NCBI GenBank assembly: GCA_944383015.1
Contig: CALWOC010000001.1
Span: 62,001 to 126,000, forward strand
Direction: 5' to 3'
Origin: an uncultured Clostridia bacterium
Lineage (GTDB): Bacteria > Bacillota > Clostridia > TANB77 > CAG-465
DNA: 64,000 nt
The translations under genes and the position numbers were made by a program. Positions 6,388 through 14,299 of this stretch are shown here, piece by piece. Position 1 is the stretch's first letter. Every line of letters begins with the position of its first letter. The notes beneath the pieces were generated by a model. That model saw nothing but the letters and a program-made list of their open reading frames with translations, did no database searches and had not been told where the DNA came from.

Positions 6388-8238
6388 TTATTTAGATATT
6401 TTCTTTACATTTAAAACTCTTAAAGAATTAATTATTGCTATAACAGACACTCCTACATCAGCAAATACAGCCTCCCACATAGTAGAAATTCCAAATGCAC
6501 TTAGAATAAGTACTAATATTTTTATACCTATTGCAAATATTATATTCTGTTTAACAATATTCATTGTCTTTTTAGATAATTGTATAGTATTTACAATTTT
6601 AGATGGCTCATCAGTCATAATTACTACATCTGCTGCCTCTATTGCTGCATCAGAACCTAAAGCTCCCATCGCAATACCAATATCTGCTAATGCTAAAACA
6701 GGAGCATCATTTATACCATCTCCAACGAAAACAAGCTTTCCTTTTTCACTTTTTTCTTTCAAAAGCTTTTCTACTTTCTTAACTTTTCCATCTGGTAAAA
6801 GCTCAGTATAAACTTTATCTAATTCTAATTTTTTAGCAACACTTTCTCCAACATCTTTTTTATCTCCCGTAAGCATGACAGTTTGCTTTACTCCAATTAG
6901 TTTTAGTCTTTTTATTGTTTTATGTGCATCTTTTTTTATTTTATCTGCAATTAATATATAACCTACAAATTTTCCATCAATTGTAACATAAAGTACTGTT
7001 CCTATTTCATCACATTTTTTATACTCAATTTCTTTCTCTTTCATAAGTTTTTCATTTCCAACCAATATATCTTTGTCTAAAGCTCTAGCAACAACTCCTA
7101 GACCAGATAGCTCTTGTGTTGACTCAATTTTTGACTTATCTATTTCTTTTCCATACGCATTTTTAACAGATAAAGATATTGGATGATTTGAATAATTTTC
7201 AGCATATGCAGTATATTTTAAAAGTTCATCTTTTGATATATCTATAGCTTCTACTTTTTGAACTTCAAAATTTCCCTCTGTGAGTGTTCCTGTTTTATCT
7301 AAAACAACTATCTCTGTATTTGAAATTGCTTCTAAATAATTGCTTCCTTTAATTAAAACTCCCATCTTTGAAGCTCCACCAATTCCTCCAAAAAAACTAA
7401 GTGGAATTGAAATTACAAGAGCACAAGGACAAGATACTACAAGAAAAGATAATGCTCTATATATCCAATCTGAAAATAGCGCTCCATCTATTAAAAGTGG
7501 TGGAAAAACAGCAAGTACAACTGCAATCAAAACAACAATGGGAGTATAGTATGCTGCAAATTTTGTAATAAAGTTTTCTGATTTAGATTTTTTGCTACTA
7601 GCATTTTCTACTAAATCAAGTATTTTACTAACTGTAGACTCATCAAATTCTTTAGTAACTTGTACTCTTAATACTCCATTTAAATTAATGCATCCACTTA
7701 AAACTTCTTCTCCTTCTGTGGCATCTCTAGGTAGAGATTCACCTGTTAAAGCTTTAGTATCAAGACTTGATTTTCCTTCCACTATAAAACCGTCTAGTGG
7801 AACCTTCTCACCTGGTTTTATTATAATTATATCTCCTATATTTACCTCATCAGGATCGACCTTTTCTACCTTTTTATCTCTTTCAACATTTGCATAATCT
7901 GGTCTAATATCCATTAAACTTGAAATTGATTTTCTTGATTTATCAACTGCATAACTTTGAAATAGTTCTCCTACTTGATAAAATAGCATAACTGCTACTG
8001 CTTCTGGAAATTCCCCTATTGCAAAAGCACCAATTGTTGCAATTGTCATTAAAAAGTTTTCATCAAAAACTTTACCTCTAAATATATTCCTTATAGCTTT
8101 TTTTATTATTTCAAGCCCAACAATTAAATATGAAATAATATACAATATATTATTTATCCATTCATTATTAAAATTAAAAATAATAGCAACTAGAAAAAGT
8201 ATAAACGAGATGATAATTTTTATTCCTCTTTTTTTCAT
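6388..8238 (-). CDS. cadA: Zn/Cd/Pb-exporting P1B-type ATPase
   Basis: A 616-residue heavy-metal P-type ATPase. In order: two N-terminal membrane segments, actuator motif TGES near residue 165, the metal-binding membrane motif SCPCALVIS (CPC), the phosphorylation motif DKTGTLTEG, and the hinge GDGINDAP near residue 510. The residues around CPC and the co-encoded Cys-based ArsR regulator favour Zn, Cd or Pb over copper; the separate CopA in this window is the copper pump. It lacks the N-terminal HMA domain of many family members, but a free-standing HMA protein is encoded just upstream, as if the domain had been split off. Last gene of a three-gene operon. The symbol is a family-level assignment. 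Confidence 0.88.
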   Translation of the reverse strand: MKKRGIKIIISFILFLVAIIFNFNNEWINNILYIISYLIVGLEIIKKAIRNIFRGKVFDENFLMTIATIGAFAIGEFPEAVAVMLFYQVGELFQSYAVDKSRKSISSLMDIRPDYANVERDKKVEKVDPDEVNIGDIIIIKPGEKVPLDGFIVEGKSSLDTKALTGESLPRDATEGEEVLSGCINLNGVLRVQVTKEFDESTVSKILDLVENASSKKSKSENFITKFAAYYTPIVVLIAVVLAVFPPLLIDGALFSDWIYRALSFLVVSCPCALVISIPLSFFGGIGGASKMGVLIKGSNYLEAISNTEIVVLDKTGTLTEGNFEVQKVEAIDISKDELLKYTAYAENYSNHPISLSVKNAYGKEIDKSKIESTQELSGLGVVARALDKDILVGNEKLMKEKEIEYKKCDEIGTVLYVTIDGKFVGYILIADKIKKDAHKTIKRLKLIGVKQTVMLTGDKKDVGESVAKKLELDKVYTELLPDGKVKKVEKLLKEKSEKGKLVFVGDGINDAPVLALADIGIAMGALGSDAAIEAADVVIMTDEPSKIVNTIQLSKKTMNIVKQNIIFAIGIKILVLILSAFGISTMWEAVFADVGVSVIAIINSLRVLNVKKISK

Positions 8239-8247
8239 ATAATCCTC

Positions 8248-8463
8248 CTATACTTCCTCTACTTTCAAATCTGGTTCTTCTTTTTTTATTAGTTTTTTAA
8301 CTTTCATTATAATATCGTCGTTATCCTCACATTCTATAACTAGTTTTCCTGTCATAAAGCTTACTGATGCACTTTCTATTCCTTCCATCTTTGAAATAGC
8401 ATTTTCAAGTTGTGCTGCACAGTTTGCACAATCAAGACCAATTAATTTAAACTTCTTTTTCAT
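8248..8463 (-). CDS. Small HMA-domain metal-binding protein
   Basis: A 71-residue ferredoxin-like HMA domain. The metal site is GLDCANCAAQLE (Cys-x2-Cys) near residues 8-20; an Asp before the first Cys is typical of Zn/Cd-type HMA domains rather than copper ones. It lies between the regulator and the ATPase, so it probably hands metal to, or replaces the missing N-terminal domain of, the pump. The ATG at 8463 follows GGAGG at eight bases; an upstream ATG overlaps that site and is not used. Confidence 0.85.
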   Translation of the reverse strand: MKKKFKLIGLDCANCAAQLENAISKMEGIESASVSFMTGKLVIECEDNDDIIMKVKKLIKKEEPDLKVEEV

Positions 8464-8482
8464 TATAAATACCTCCATTTAT

Positions 8483-8845
8483 TCAAATTTTATGTTCTAT
8501 ATGCTCTATACCAAGCTCAAATAATCCCTTTACATGATCATCATCTAATGTATAATATACTTCTTTTCCTTCTTTTCTACATCTAACAATGCCAGATCTT
8601 CTTAAAGTTCCAAGTTGATGCGATATAGAAGATTTACTCATTGAAAGGACATTTGCAATGTCGCATACACACATCTCATTTTGATCTAATGCAAATAATA
8701 TTTTAGCTCTTGTTGTATCTCCTAATATTTTAAAAAAATCTGCAAGCCTATTAAACATATCTTGACTTGGCATTTTATCTAAAGTATCTTTTACGACTTC
8801 TTCATGAATTATATTACAATCACAAATAAACTCATTCTTTGACAT
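8483..8845 (-). CDS. ArsR/SmtB-family metal-sensing repressor (CadC type)
   Basis: A 120-residue winged-helix repressor. Cys8 and Cys10 near the N-terminus and Cys59 and Cys61 in MCVCD match the four-cysteine alpha-3N site of CadC, which senses Cd, Pb or Zn. The recognition helix is in SMSKSSISHQLGTLRRSGIV. It heads the efflux operon, and two inverted repeats in its promoter provide the operator. Metal binding should relieve repression. The ribosome binding site is AGGAGGG. Confidence 0.9.
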   Translation of the reverse strand: MSKNEFICDCNIIHEEVVKDTLDKMPSQDMFNRLADFFKILGDTTRAKILFALDQNEMCVCDIANVLSMSKSSISHQLGTLRRSGIVRCRKEGKEVYYTLDDDHVKGLFELGIEHIEHKI

Positions 8846-8872
8846 TTATTATCCCTCCTATACTATTATTGT

Positions 8873-8886
8873 TGAATGTTTATTCA
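8873..8886. promoter_or_regulatory. Second CadC-type operator copy
   Basis: TGAAT-GTTT-ATTCA, an imperfect copy of the main operator, sits in the transcribed leader, 18 bases from the principal palindrome. Confidence 0.55.
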
Positions 8887-8897
8887 TCTATACTTAT

Positions 8898-8927
8898 ATT
8901 ATAGTTGAATATGTATTCAATTGTCAA
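8898..8927 (-). promoter_or_regulatory. Promoter and operator of the Zn/Cd efflux operon
   Basis: On the minus strand TTGACA (8922-8927), an 18-base spacer and TATAAT (8898-8903). The whole spacer is taken up by the 7-2-7 palindrome TTGAATA-TG-TATTCAA (8905-8920), the classical form of an ArsR/SmtB operator. Repressor binding would cover the space between the two hexamers. Confidence 0.85.
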
Positions 8928-8940
8928 CAAAAAAGAAAAA

Positions 8941-8963
8941 AATAATCAAAAAAATTGATTATT
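8941..8963 (-). terminator. Terminator downstream of the nitroreductase gene
   Basis: AATAATCAA (8941-8949) pairs with TTGATTATT (8955-8963); on the minus strand the hairpin is followed by a long T-rich run. It ends the operon that includes the genes from 9026 upward. Confidence 0.7.
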
Positions 8964-9025
8964 CTTTCTAAAATATTACAATTATATATTATTTATCCAA
9001 TATCTTCTTTCATAAAACCATCTAT

Positions 9026-9547
9026 CTATTTTATTTCATTGTAAAATGTAAAGGAATCTATTTCATTTCTTTTATTATGCATATCACTTGGTCTTGATTC
9101 CTCTGATGGATATCCTACTGGTAAAATTGAGACAATTTCATAATTTTTGGGAATATTATACACTTCTCTTATTTTCATAGGATCAAAAGCACCCACCCAA
9201 GTACTTCCAAGTCCTAAGCTATATGCTTCAAACATCATATGAGTAGTTACAATACTTGCGTCAACAATTCCTTCATCTTTTAAATCATATTTTCTCTTCC
9301 ATGACACATCTTTATCATAACAAATTATAAATACTAGTGGTGCACCCCAACCATACGGAGTACATTTACTTAGATTTTCTATTTTTTCTTTTGAATCTAA
9401 AACTAATATTCTTTGAGGTTGAAAATTAACAGCAGTAGGTGCAACTCTTGCTGCTTCAAGTATTTTTAAAATTTTTTCTTTTTCTATCTTTTTATCTTTA
9501 AAACTTCTACATGAATATCTTTCTTTAGCTAGCTCTAAAAAATCCAT
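9026..9547 (-). CDS. Nitroreductase-family flavoprotein
   Basis: A 173-residue FMN-dependent oxidoreductase of the nitroreductase fold. N-terminal ERYSCRSFKDKKI is the family phosphate-binding signature; APTAVNFQPQRILVLD near residue 36 and GLGSTWVGAFDP near residue 112 are further conserved blocks. It probably transfers electrons from NAD(P)H to small nitro, quinone or flavin acceptors; the substrate is unknown. It lies 4 bases downstream of a thioesterase gene and closes that operon. The protein is at the short end of the family. Confidence 0.85.
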   Translation of the reverse strand: MDFLELAKERYSCRSFKDKKIEKEKILKILEAARVAPTAVNFQPQRILVLDSKEKIENLSKCTPYGWGAPLVFIICYDKDVSWKRKYDLKDEGIVDASIVTTHMMFEAYSLGLGSTWVGAFDPMKIREVYNIPKNYEIVSILPVGYPSEESRPSDMHNKRNEIDSFTFYNEIK

Positions 9548-9551
9548 ACTA

Positions 9552-9974
9552 TTACTCCTCTTCTTTTAAATTATTAAATTTATTATATATTTCTAAATTA
9601 TACTTTTTTAAATTGATAGGTCTTAAATTTCTATCTGTAAAACAATGTTTAGTTTCACCTTTTAATACAATATTACCATTTTTCTTGTCTTTAACATTAT
9701 ATCCCATTGTAAGTCTTACACCATTAAACTCCTTAGTAAATACATGAATTTCAATTATATCATCAAAGGTTACATGATATTTGTAATCAACATTTACACC
9801 AAGAACAGGTATTGTTATACCATTTTCTTCTAAATATGAAAAAGGTATTCCTATTTTTTCAAGTAAAGCACATCTTGCCTCCTCTAGAAATCTTATATAA
9901 TTAGAATGATGAACAACTCCCATTCTATCTGTTTCGTAATAATTTATTTTTCTTTCAAATATAAATTCGTTCAC
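9552..9974 (-). CDS. Acyl-CoA thioesterase, 4HBT hot-dog fold (YbgC/FadM-like)
   Basis: A 140-residue hot-dog fold thioesterase. The active-site segment is YYETDRMGVVHHSNYIRFLE (Asp and the His-His pair) close to the N-terminus. The reading frame is open for 17 more codons upstream, but I choose GTG at 9974: it has GAAGG at eight bases and gives the normal family length, while the upstream extension lacks homology-like features. It probably hydrolyses a short-chain acyl-CoA. Cotranscribed with the nitroreductase. Confidence 0.8.
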   Translation of the reverse strand: MNEFIFERKINYYETDRMGVVHHSNYIRFLEEARCALLEKIGIPFSYLEENGITIPVLGVNVDYKYHVTFDDIIEIHVFTKEFNGVRLTMGYNVKDKKNGNIVLKGETKHCFTDRNLRPINLKKYNLEIYNKFNNLKEEE

Positions 9975-10038
9975 CTTTAATACCTTCTTTCTAACATTAA
10001 ATTTTATCATAACTAAATATCTCAAGCAATATATATTT

Positions 10039-10347
10039 TTACATTATTTTAGTATATTTTGTAATATCTACTTTTAAAGATAAATATTCATTAAATTTTT
10101 CCTTGTTTACAATAATTTCCTCTTTTTCATTCTTAGTAAGCTTTTTTATCTGATACTCAAGTTTTGAGGCAAGTCTTCTATCTTCTGTAATCCAATATGC
10201 TTCCAAATTCATTGCTATATGATTTTTAGTATATTTTGCACACTTTTTGCTCTTTGTAATATGCTCTTTTACTCTTCTTTTTAAATTATTTGTTATACCA
10301 GTATATAAAGAATTATCCTTACACCTAATTATATATACATAATACAT
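10039..10347 (-). CDS. GIY-YIG nuclease-domain protein
   Basis: A 102-residue stand-alone GIY-YIG domain (UPF0213/YhbQ-like). YYVYIIRCKDNSLYTGIT contains both halves of the motif (here YVY and YTG), followed by the catalytic Arg in NLKRRVKEH and the Glu in LASKLEYQIKKL. Family members are small, of uncertain biological role; DNA hydrolysis is inferred from the fold. Cotranscribed with the upstream acetyltransferase (5 bases apart). No strong ribosome binding site of its own; coupling is likely. Confidence 0.85.
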   Translation of the reverse strand: MYYVYIIRCKDNSLYTGITNNLKRRVKEHITKSKKCAKYTKNHIAMNLEAYWITEDRRLASKLEYQIKKLTKNEKEEIIVNKEKFNEYLSLKVDITKYTKIM

Positions 10348-10352
10348 ATCTA

Positions 10353-10886
10353 TTATTTCACAATAGAAAACATATACATATCATGATACCCATCTTTAAG
10401 TTTTATATATTTTCTAATTATTCCTTCCTCAGTCATATTACATTTTTGCATTACTCTTTTTGAAGCTTTATTTTCTATTACACAACAAGACTGAAATCTA
10501 TTTACTTCTAACTCCTCAAAGCAAAATCTAATTACTTCTTTTAATGCTTCTGTCATATATCCATTTTTTGAAAATTTATCATCAATTACATAGTTTGATT
10601 CTACACATTCATTAAACTCTTCAACTACTAAAAAAATTCTTCCAATAATTTGTTTTGTATCTTTTAAAGTAATTAGCCAATTATAATAATGTCTTTGATT
10701 ATACTTTTCATCTATTCTTTCTAATGACTCTTTTTCCTCTTGTAATGTCCTTTTTTCCTTATTTGCATAGTATAAAAAAGCTTTTTGATTTATAAATCCA
10801 TTATATATTTCTTCTGCATCTTCTTTTTTAAATCTTCTTAAAATAAGTCTTTTTGTCTCTAAAATTTTTGTTCCTAAATCCTTCAT
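10353..10886 (-). CDS. GNAT acetyltransferase (RimJ/RimL type)
   Basis: A 177-residue acetyltransferase. The N-terminal TKRLILRRFKKEDAEEI is typical of the RimJ/RimL subfamily that acetylates protein N-termini or amino compounds; the acetyl-CoA site lies around KNGYMTEALKEVIRFCFEE near residue 107 and the ending IRKYIKLKDGYHDMYMFSI is standard. The substrate is unknown. AAGGTGAG precedes the ATG. Confidence 0.85.
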   Translation of the reverse strand: MKDLGTKILETKRLILRRFKKEDAEEIYNGFINQKAFLYYANKEKRTLQEEKESLERIDEKYNQRHYYNWLITLKDTKQIIGRIFLVVEEFNECVESNYVIDDKFSKNGYMTEALKEVIRFCFEELEVNRFQSCCVIENKASKRVMQKCNMTEEGIIRKYIKLKDGYHDMYMFSIVK

Positions 10887-10918
10887 TTTTACTCACCTTC
10901 AATATTATTAATAATATC

Positions 10919-10949
10919 AAATAAAGACTTGCAAAGCAAGTCTTTATTT
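10919..10949. terminator. Strong bidirectional terminator
   Basis: A perfect 14-base stem (10919-10932 with 10936-10949) with a three-base loop, A-rich on the left and T-rich on the right. It follows the DUF362 gene (minus) and lies ahead of the acetyltransferase gene. Confidence 0.75.
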
Positions 10950-10954
10950 TTTTA

Positions 10955-10982
10955 TTATATATTATATATTATATATTATATA
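10955..10982. repeat. Four tandem copies of TTATATA
   Basis: A 7-base unit repeated four times in a row. The copies overlap the stop codon and last codons of the DUF362 gene, so copy-number changes could alter its C-terminus. Confidence 0.75.
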
Positions 10983-11857
10983 TTGATTAACTCATAGTCC
11001 CTTGAGCCAAATCCAAGTTTTGAAGCTGCTTCTATAGTATGAACACCATGTCTTGATTCAATTCTTTCTATTAGTTCATCTCTTCCAGGATCATCTGAGT
11101 TATATACTAAATCAAGGCATGCTTGATCTACTGCAATTGGATCTGTACTTGCAAGTATACCGATATCTTTCATACATGGTGCTTTAGCATTACAGTCACA
11201 ATCACAATCAACAGATATATTTTTCATAACATTAATATATGCCGCATTTCCTTTAAAATAATTTACTACACTTGAAGCCGCATCTGCCATTGCTTCTAAA
11301 AACCTATCTTGTTCTGGTAAATTATTAAATAATTCTCTTTGATCATCTGTTGCTCCAGCAGTATGAATTAATGTCTTTCCTGCAGAAGAAGCACATCCTA
11401 TAGAAAGCTGTTTTAAAGCTCCTCCATATCCACCCATTGCATGGCCTTTAAAATGTGATAAAACTAATAGTGAGTCATATTCTTTTAAATCTTTTCCAAC
11501 ATAATTTTTCTTAAGCACTAGTCCATTAGGAATATCTAATTCCATATCAGGACCTTCTTCATCAAGTAAATCAAATGAAAAATATTTATCCCATTCATGC
11601 TCTTTGATTAATTCTTTATGTTTTTGTGTAGAGTTTCTTGCTCCCTCATATGCAGTATTGCACTCTACAACAGTTCCTTTTACATAATTAATTACATCTT
11701 TTACAAAACCCGGTCTTAAGTAATTCTTATTTCCTTTTTCACCAGAGTGCATTTTTACTGCTACTTTTCCAGGAAGTTTTATCCCTAAAGCTTCATATGC
11801 CTTAATAATATTTTCTGGAGTTATCTCTTTTATAAAATAAACTTTTGATTTTTCCAT
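10976..11857 (-). CDS. DUF362 protein (iron-sulfur-type uncharacterised family)
   Basis: A 293-residue protein with the DUF362 pattern: KVAVKMHSGEKGNKNYLRPG near residue 32, LLVLSHFKGHAMGGYGGALK near residue 130, and a Cys-rich segment DCDCDCNAKAPCMKDIG near residue 218 followed by ASTDPIAVDQACLDLV. DUF362 proteins are often described as iron-sulfur centre proteins; their reaction is not established. Four of the cysteines are closely packed and could bind a metal or cluster. Monocistronic: it has its own promoter region and a terminator. Confidence 0.8.
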   Translation of the reverse strand: MEKSKVYFIKEITPENIIKAYEALGIKLPGKVAVKMHSGEKGNKNYLRPGFVKDVINYVKGTVVECNTAYEGARNSTQKHKELIKEHEWDKYFSFDLLDEEGPDMELDIPNGLVLKKNYVGKDLKEYDSLLVLSHFKGHAMGGYGGALKQLSIGCASSAGKTLIHTAGATDDQRELFNNLPEQDRFLEAMADAASSVVNYFKGNAAYINVMKNISVDCDCDCNAKAPCMKDIGILASTDPIAVDQACLDLVYNSDDPGRDELIERIESRHGVHTIEAASKLGFGSRDYELINI

Positions 11858-11883
11858 ACTATAATCTCCTCCTTATAAAGTTA

Positions 11884-11914
11884 TTTATAGCATATTAGAG
11901 CTACTCTAAGTCAA
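11884..11914 (-). promoter_or_regulatory. Promoter-like region with 6-3-6 palindrome
   Basis: On the minus strand TTGACT (11909-11914) and TATAAA (11884-11889) are 19 bases apart, a long spacing. The inverted repeat TTAGAG-CTA-CTCTAA (11895-11909) fills the spacer and could be an operator that compensates for or exploits the poor spacing. Confidence 0.4.
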
Positions 11915-11947
11915 TAGAAATTGCAAAATAACTACTATTTTTTATAA

Positions 11948-13129
11948 CTATTTATTAAATTTCAAATTTATTGTTGTAATCTCTGCTATAGTACCAACTC
12001 TCATGTTTGGACCATAAACTCCAACACCACTTGTCACAATACTTGTCATATCACCAAACTCTTTTATACCATATTTATTTTTAAAATAAAAGTTTACTAA
12101 CAAATTTATTGGAAAAATTTGTCCATCATGTGTATGACCTGATAAATCTAAATCCACTCCACTTTTTGCAAGTTCTTCTAACTCTCGTGGTTGATGATCT
12201 ACAACTATAATTGGCTTTGATTTATCCAAATTTGATACTATATCATTTGGCATTTTTCTAGTTTTAGTACTTTTACTATAATCTGGTCTTCCGTAAATAT
12301 AAAAACTATCATCAATTAAAACAAATTCATCATCTAACAATTTTATATTTGAATCAAATAAAAGTTTATCCATTCTACTGTCACTAGTCTTATTCTCCTG
12401 TGCAAAAGTAAAACCTGCAAGAATTTTCTCATTTACATCATGGTTTCCATAAACAGCATATACCCCATATTTAGAATCTATACTTTTAAATAATTCTGAA
12501 ATTTCATCTGGATTATATATTGCGTCAAATTCATTATCAAAAATATCACCAGCAAAAATTACTATATCAGGATTTTGACTGTTTATTTTCTGTGTCATAT
12601 TTTTTATATGAGAAGCATTTATATTATATCCTAAATGTAAATCTGCTACCATTACTAGTTTTAAGCTATCCAAATTTTTAGCCTCTTTATTTATAATAAC
12701 ATCATATTCTGTATTATGAATTATTCTTGAATTAACAATACCATATGTACTAATAATTAAAGTAATTAATAGTCCTATTATTCCAAAGATAAAATGAAGT
12801 TTTTGTTTGTCTATCTTTTTATTTTTAAATCTTTTTATCTTCCATAAAATAAACCATAAAGCTACTAAAAAAACATTTACCATTAAGGAATATATCATAA
12901 TTCCAAGCCAATAGTTTCCTATAAACTGAAAAATTCTTCTAATATTACCACTAGGAAGCAAAAATGCTATAAGCAAGCAACTAGATAAAAAAAATTGTAA
13001 CACTAAAAGTATTTTTTTAGTAATTTTATATTTAAAAAAATGTCCACAAGAATCTAGCCAATGACTTAAACTTATGTACATAAAAGCATTTAGCAAAATA
13101 TATATTGGTAAAAGCATTATTGCAATCAT
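11948..13129 (-). CDS. Membrane-anchored metallophosphoesterase
   Basis: A 393-residue protein: four hydrophobic segments in residues 1-145, then a calcineurin-like phosphoesterase domain. Motifs in order: VADLHLG near residue 165, FAGDIFD, YGNHDV, VDHQP and SGHTHDGQ near residue 332, giving the usual dinuclear metal ligands. The layout resembles the YkuE/YaeI-type phosphoesterases; the substrate (phospholipid head group or nucleotide) is unknown. First of a group of co-directional genes with short gaps, but it is downstream of the smaller phosphodiesterase gene by 13 bases. Confidence 0.85.
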   Translation of the reverse strand: MIAIMLLPIYILLNAFMYISLSHWLDSCGHFFKYKITKKILLVLQFFLSSCLLIAFLLPSGNIRRIFQFIGNYWLGIMIYSLMVNVFLVALWFILWKIKRFKNKKIDKQKLHFIFGIIGLLITLIISTYGIVNSRIIHNTEYDVIINKEAKNLDSLKLVMVADLHLGYNINASHIKNMTQKINSQNPDIVIFAGDIFDNEFDAIYNPDEISELFKSIDSKYGVYAVYGNHDVNEKILAGFTFAQENKTSDSRMDKLLFDSNIKLLDDEFVLIDDSFYIYGRPDYSKSTKTRKMPNDIVSNLDKSKPIIVVDHQPRELEELAKSGVDLDLSGHTHDGQIFPINLLVNFYFKNKYGIKEFGDMTSIVTSGVGVYGPNMRVGTIAEITTINLKFNK

Positions 13130-13142
13130 TTTTTCCCTCTTT

Positions 13143-13679
13143 TTAATTAAATTTTATTTTATCTATTACATGTTCATCTAAATCTATAAGATTAATATAT
13201 TCATTATCAATAATCAAGTAGCTATTAGGTGTATTATTTTTAGGCAGAGAGATTGAACCGGAATTTACACAAATAATATCTCCTATCTTTTTTATAAATC
13301 CAGTATGAAAATGTCCATAAACAATTACATCTATATTTTCAGGCAAATTGTTTTCATTATATTTATGTCCATGTGTAAAGAAAAATCTTTTTTTATTAAT
13401 TTCTAATCTTATATTATCACTAAATCTAAAATCAGAAATCATCTCGTCTACTTGTGCATCACAATTTCCTCTTATACATAGTATTTTATCTTTATAATTA
13501 TTTAAAACATTTGCTACTTCCTGTGGATTGTATTCCTCAGTTAAAGGATTTCTTGGTCCATGGTAATACAAATCTCCAAGTAGTATTATTTTATCTACAT
13601 TACTTCTATCAATAATATCTTTTATTTTTCTTATATAATATAAAGATCCATGTATATCTGAAATTACTATTATTTTCAT
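13143..13679 (-). CDS. YfcE/MJ0936-type phosphodiesterase
   Basis: A 178-residue soluble metallophosphoesterase. Motifs: VISDIHGS, LLGDLYYHGP, RGNCDAQ and THGH...GHFHTG; these match the YfcE family (active on phosphodiesters in vitro). The biological substrate is not known. It sits between an acetyltransferase and the membrane phosphoesterase, all minus strand with 13-14-base gaps, so probably one operon. Confidence 0.85.
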   Translation of the reverse strand: MKIIVISDIHGSLYYIRKIKDIIDRSNVDKIILLGDLYYHGPRNPLTEEYNPQEVANVLNNYKDKILCIRGNCDAQVDEMISDFRFSDNIRLEINKKRFFFTHGHKYNENNLPENIDVIVYGHFHTGFIKKIGDIICVNSGSISLPKNNTPNSYLIIDNEYINLIDLDEHVIDKIKFN

Positions 13680-13693
13680 AATTTTCTACCTTT

Positions 13694-14251
13694 CTAATTT
13701 AGCTCTTTTATTATCTTAAATGGATTTCCAGCAATTACTACATTATCTGGTACATTTTTATTTACAACAGTTCCTGCTCCAATTACAACATTGTCTCCTA
13801 TAGTAACTCCAGGCAATATAGCAACATTTCCACCAATCCAAACATCATTTCCTATTATAATTTTATGTGCATATTCAAGTCCTTTATTTCTTTTATCTTT
13901 TTCAAGTGGATGACCTGAAGTATATATACCACAATTTGGTCCAATAAAGACATTATCTCCAATCTTTACAGTACCTGCATCTAATATAACTAAATTATGA
14001 TTACTATAAAAATTATTTCCAATTTCTATATTATATCCATAATCACAAGTAAAAGGTTGTTCTATAAAAAAATCACCTTTAATCTTACCTATAATTTTTT
14101 TTATAATTTTTATTCTCTTTTCAAAATTTAAAGGATTTACCATATTATATTTAAAGCACAAATCTTTTATATTTTGTCTTTCTTTAATAAGTTCTTTATC
14201 ATAATTTGCATTATATAGCTCTCCTTTTAACATTTTCTCTTTTTCTGTCAT
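13694..14251 (-). CDS. Hexapeptide-repeat sugar O-acetyltransferase (Maa/LacA-like)
   Basis: A 185-residue left-handed beta-helix acetyltransferase. MTEKEKMLKGELYNANYDKE is the N-terminal signature of maltose/galactoside acetyltransferases; CDYGYNIEIGNNFYSN, YTSGHPLEKDKRN (catalytic His) and the repeats IGNDVWIGGNVAILPGVTIG follow. It probably uses acetyl-CoA to modify free sugars; the substrate is unknown. Confidence 0.9.
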   Translation of the reverse strand: MTEKEKMLKGELYNANYDKELIKERQNIKDLCFKYNMVNPLNFEKRIKIIKKIIGKIKGDFFIEQPFTCDYGYNIEIGNNFYSNHNLVILDAGTVKIGDNVFIGPNCGIYTSGHPLEKDKRNKGLEYAHKIIIGNDVWIGGNVAILPGVTIGDNVVIGAGTVVNKNVPDNVVIAGNPFKIIKELN

Positions 14252-14299
14252 ATATTATCCCTCTAAGTTATATTTTATCACAATAAAAAAATAAAATCA

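Noticed and set aside
8941-8963. A riboswitch ahead of the metal operon
   Set aside because: The structure is a simple terminator on the other side of the promoter; the leader of the regulator gene is short and unstructured.
10950-10985. Short tandem repeats as a possible CRISPR or origin element
   Set aside because: The unit is seven bases without spacers, simple AT slippage sequence; no cas genes and no DnaA-box cluster nearby.
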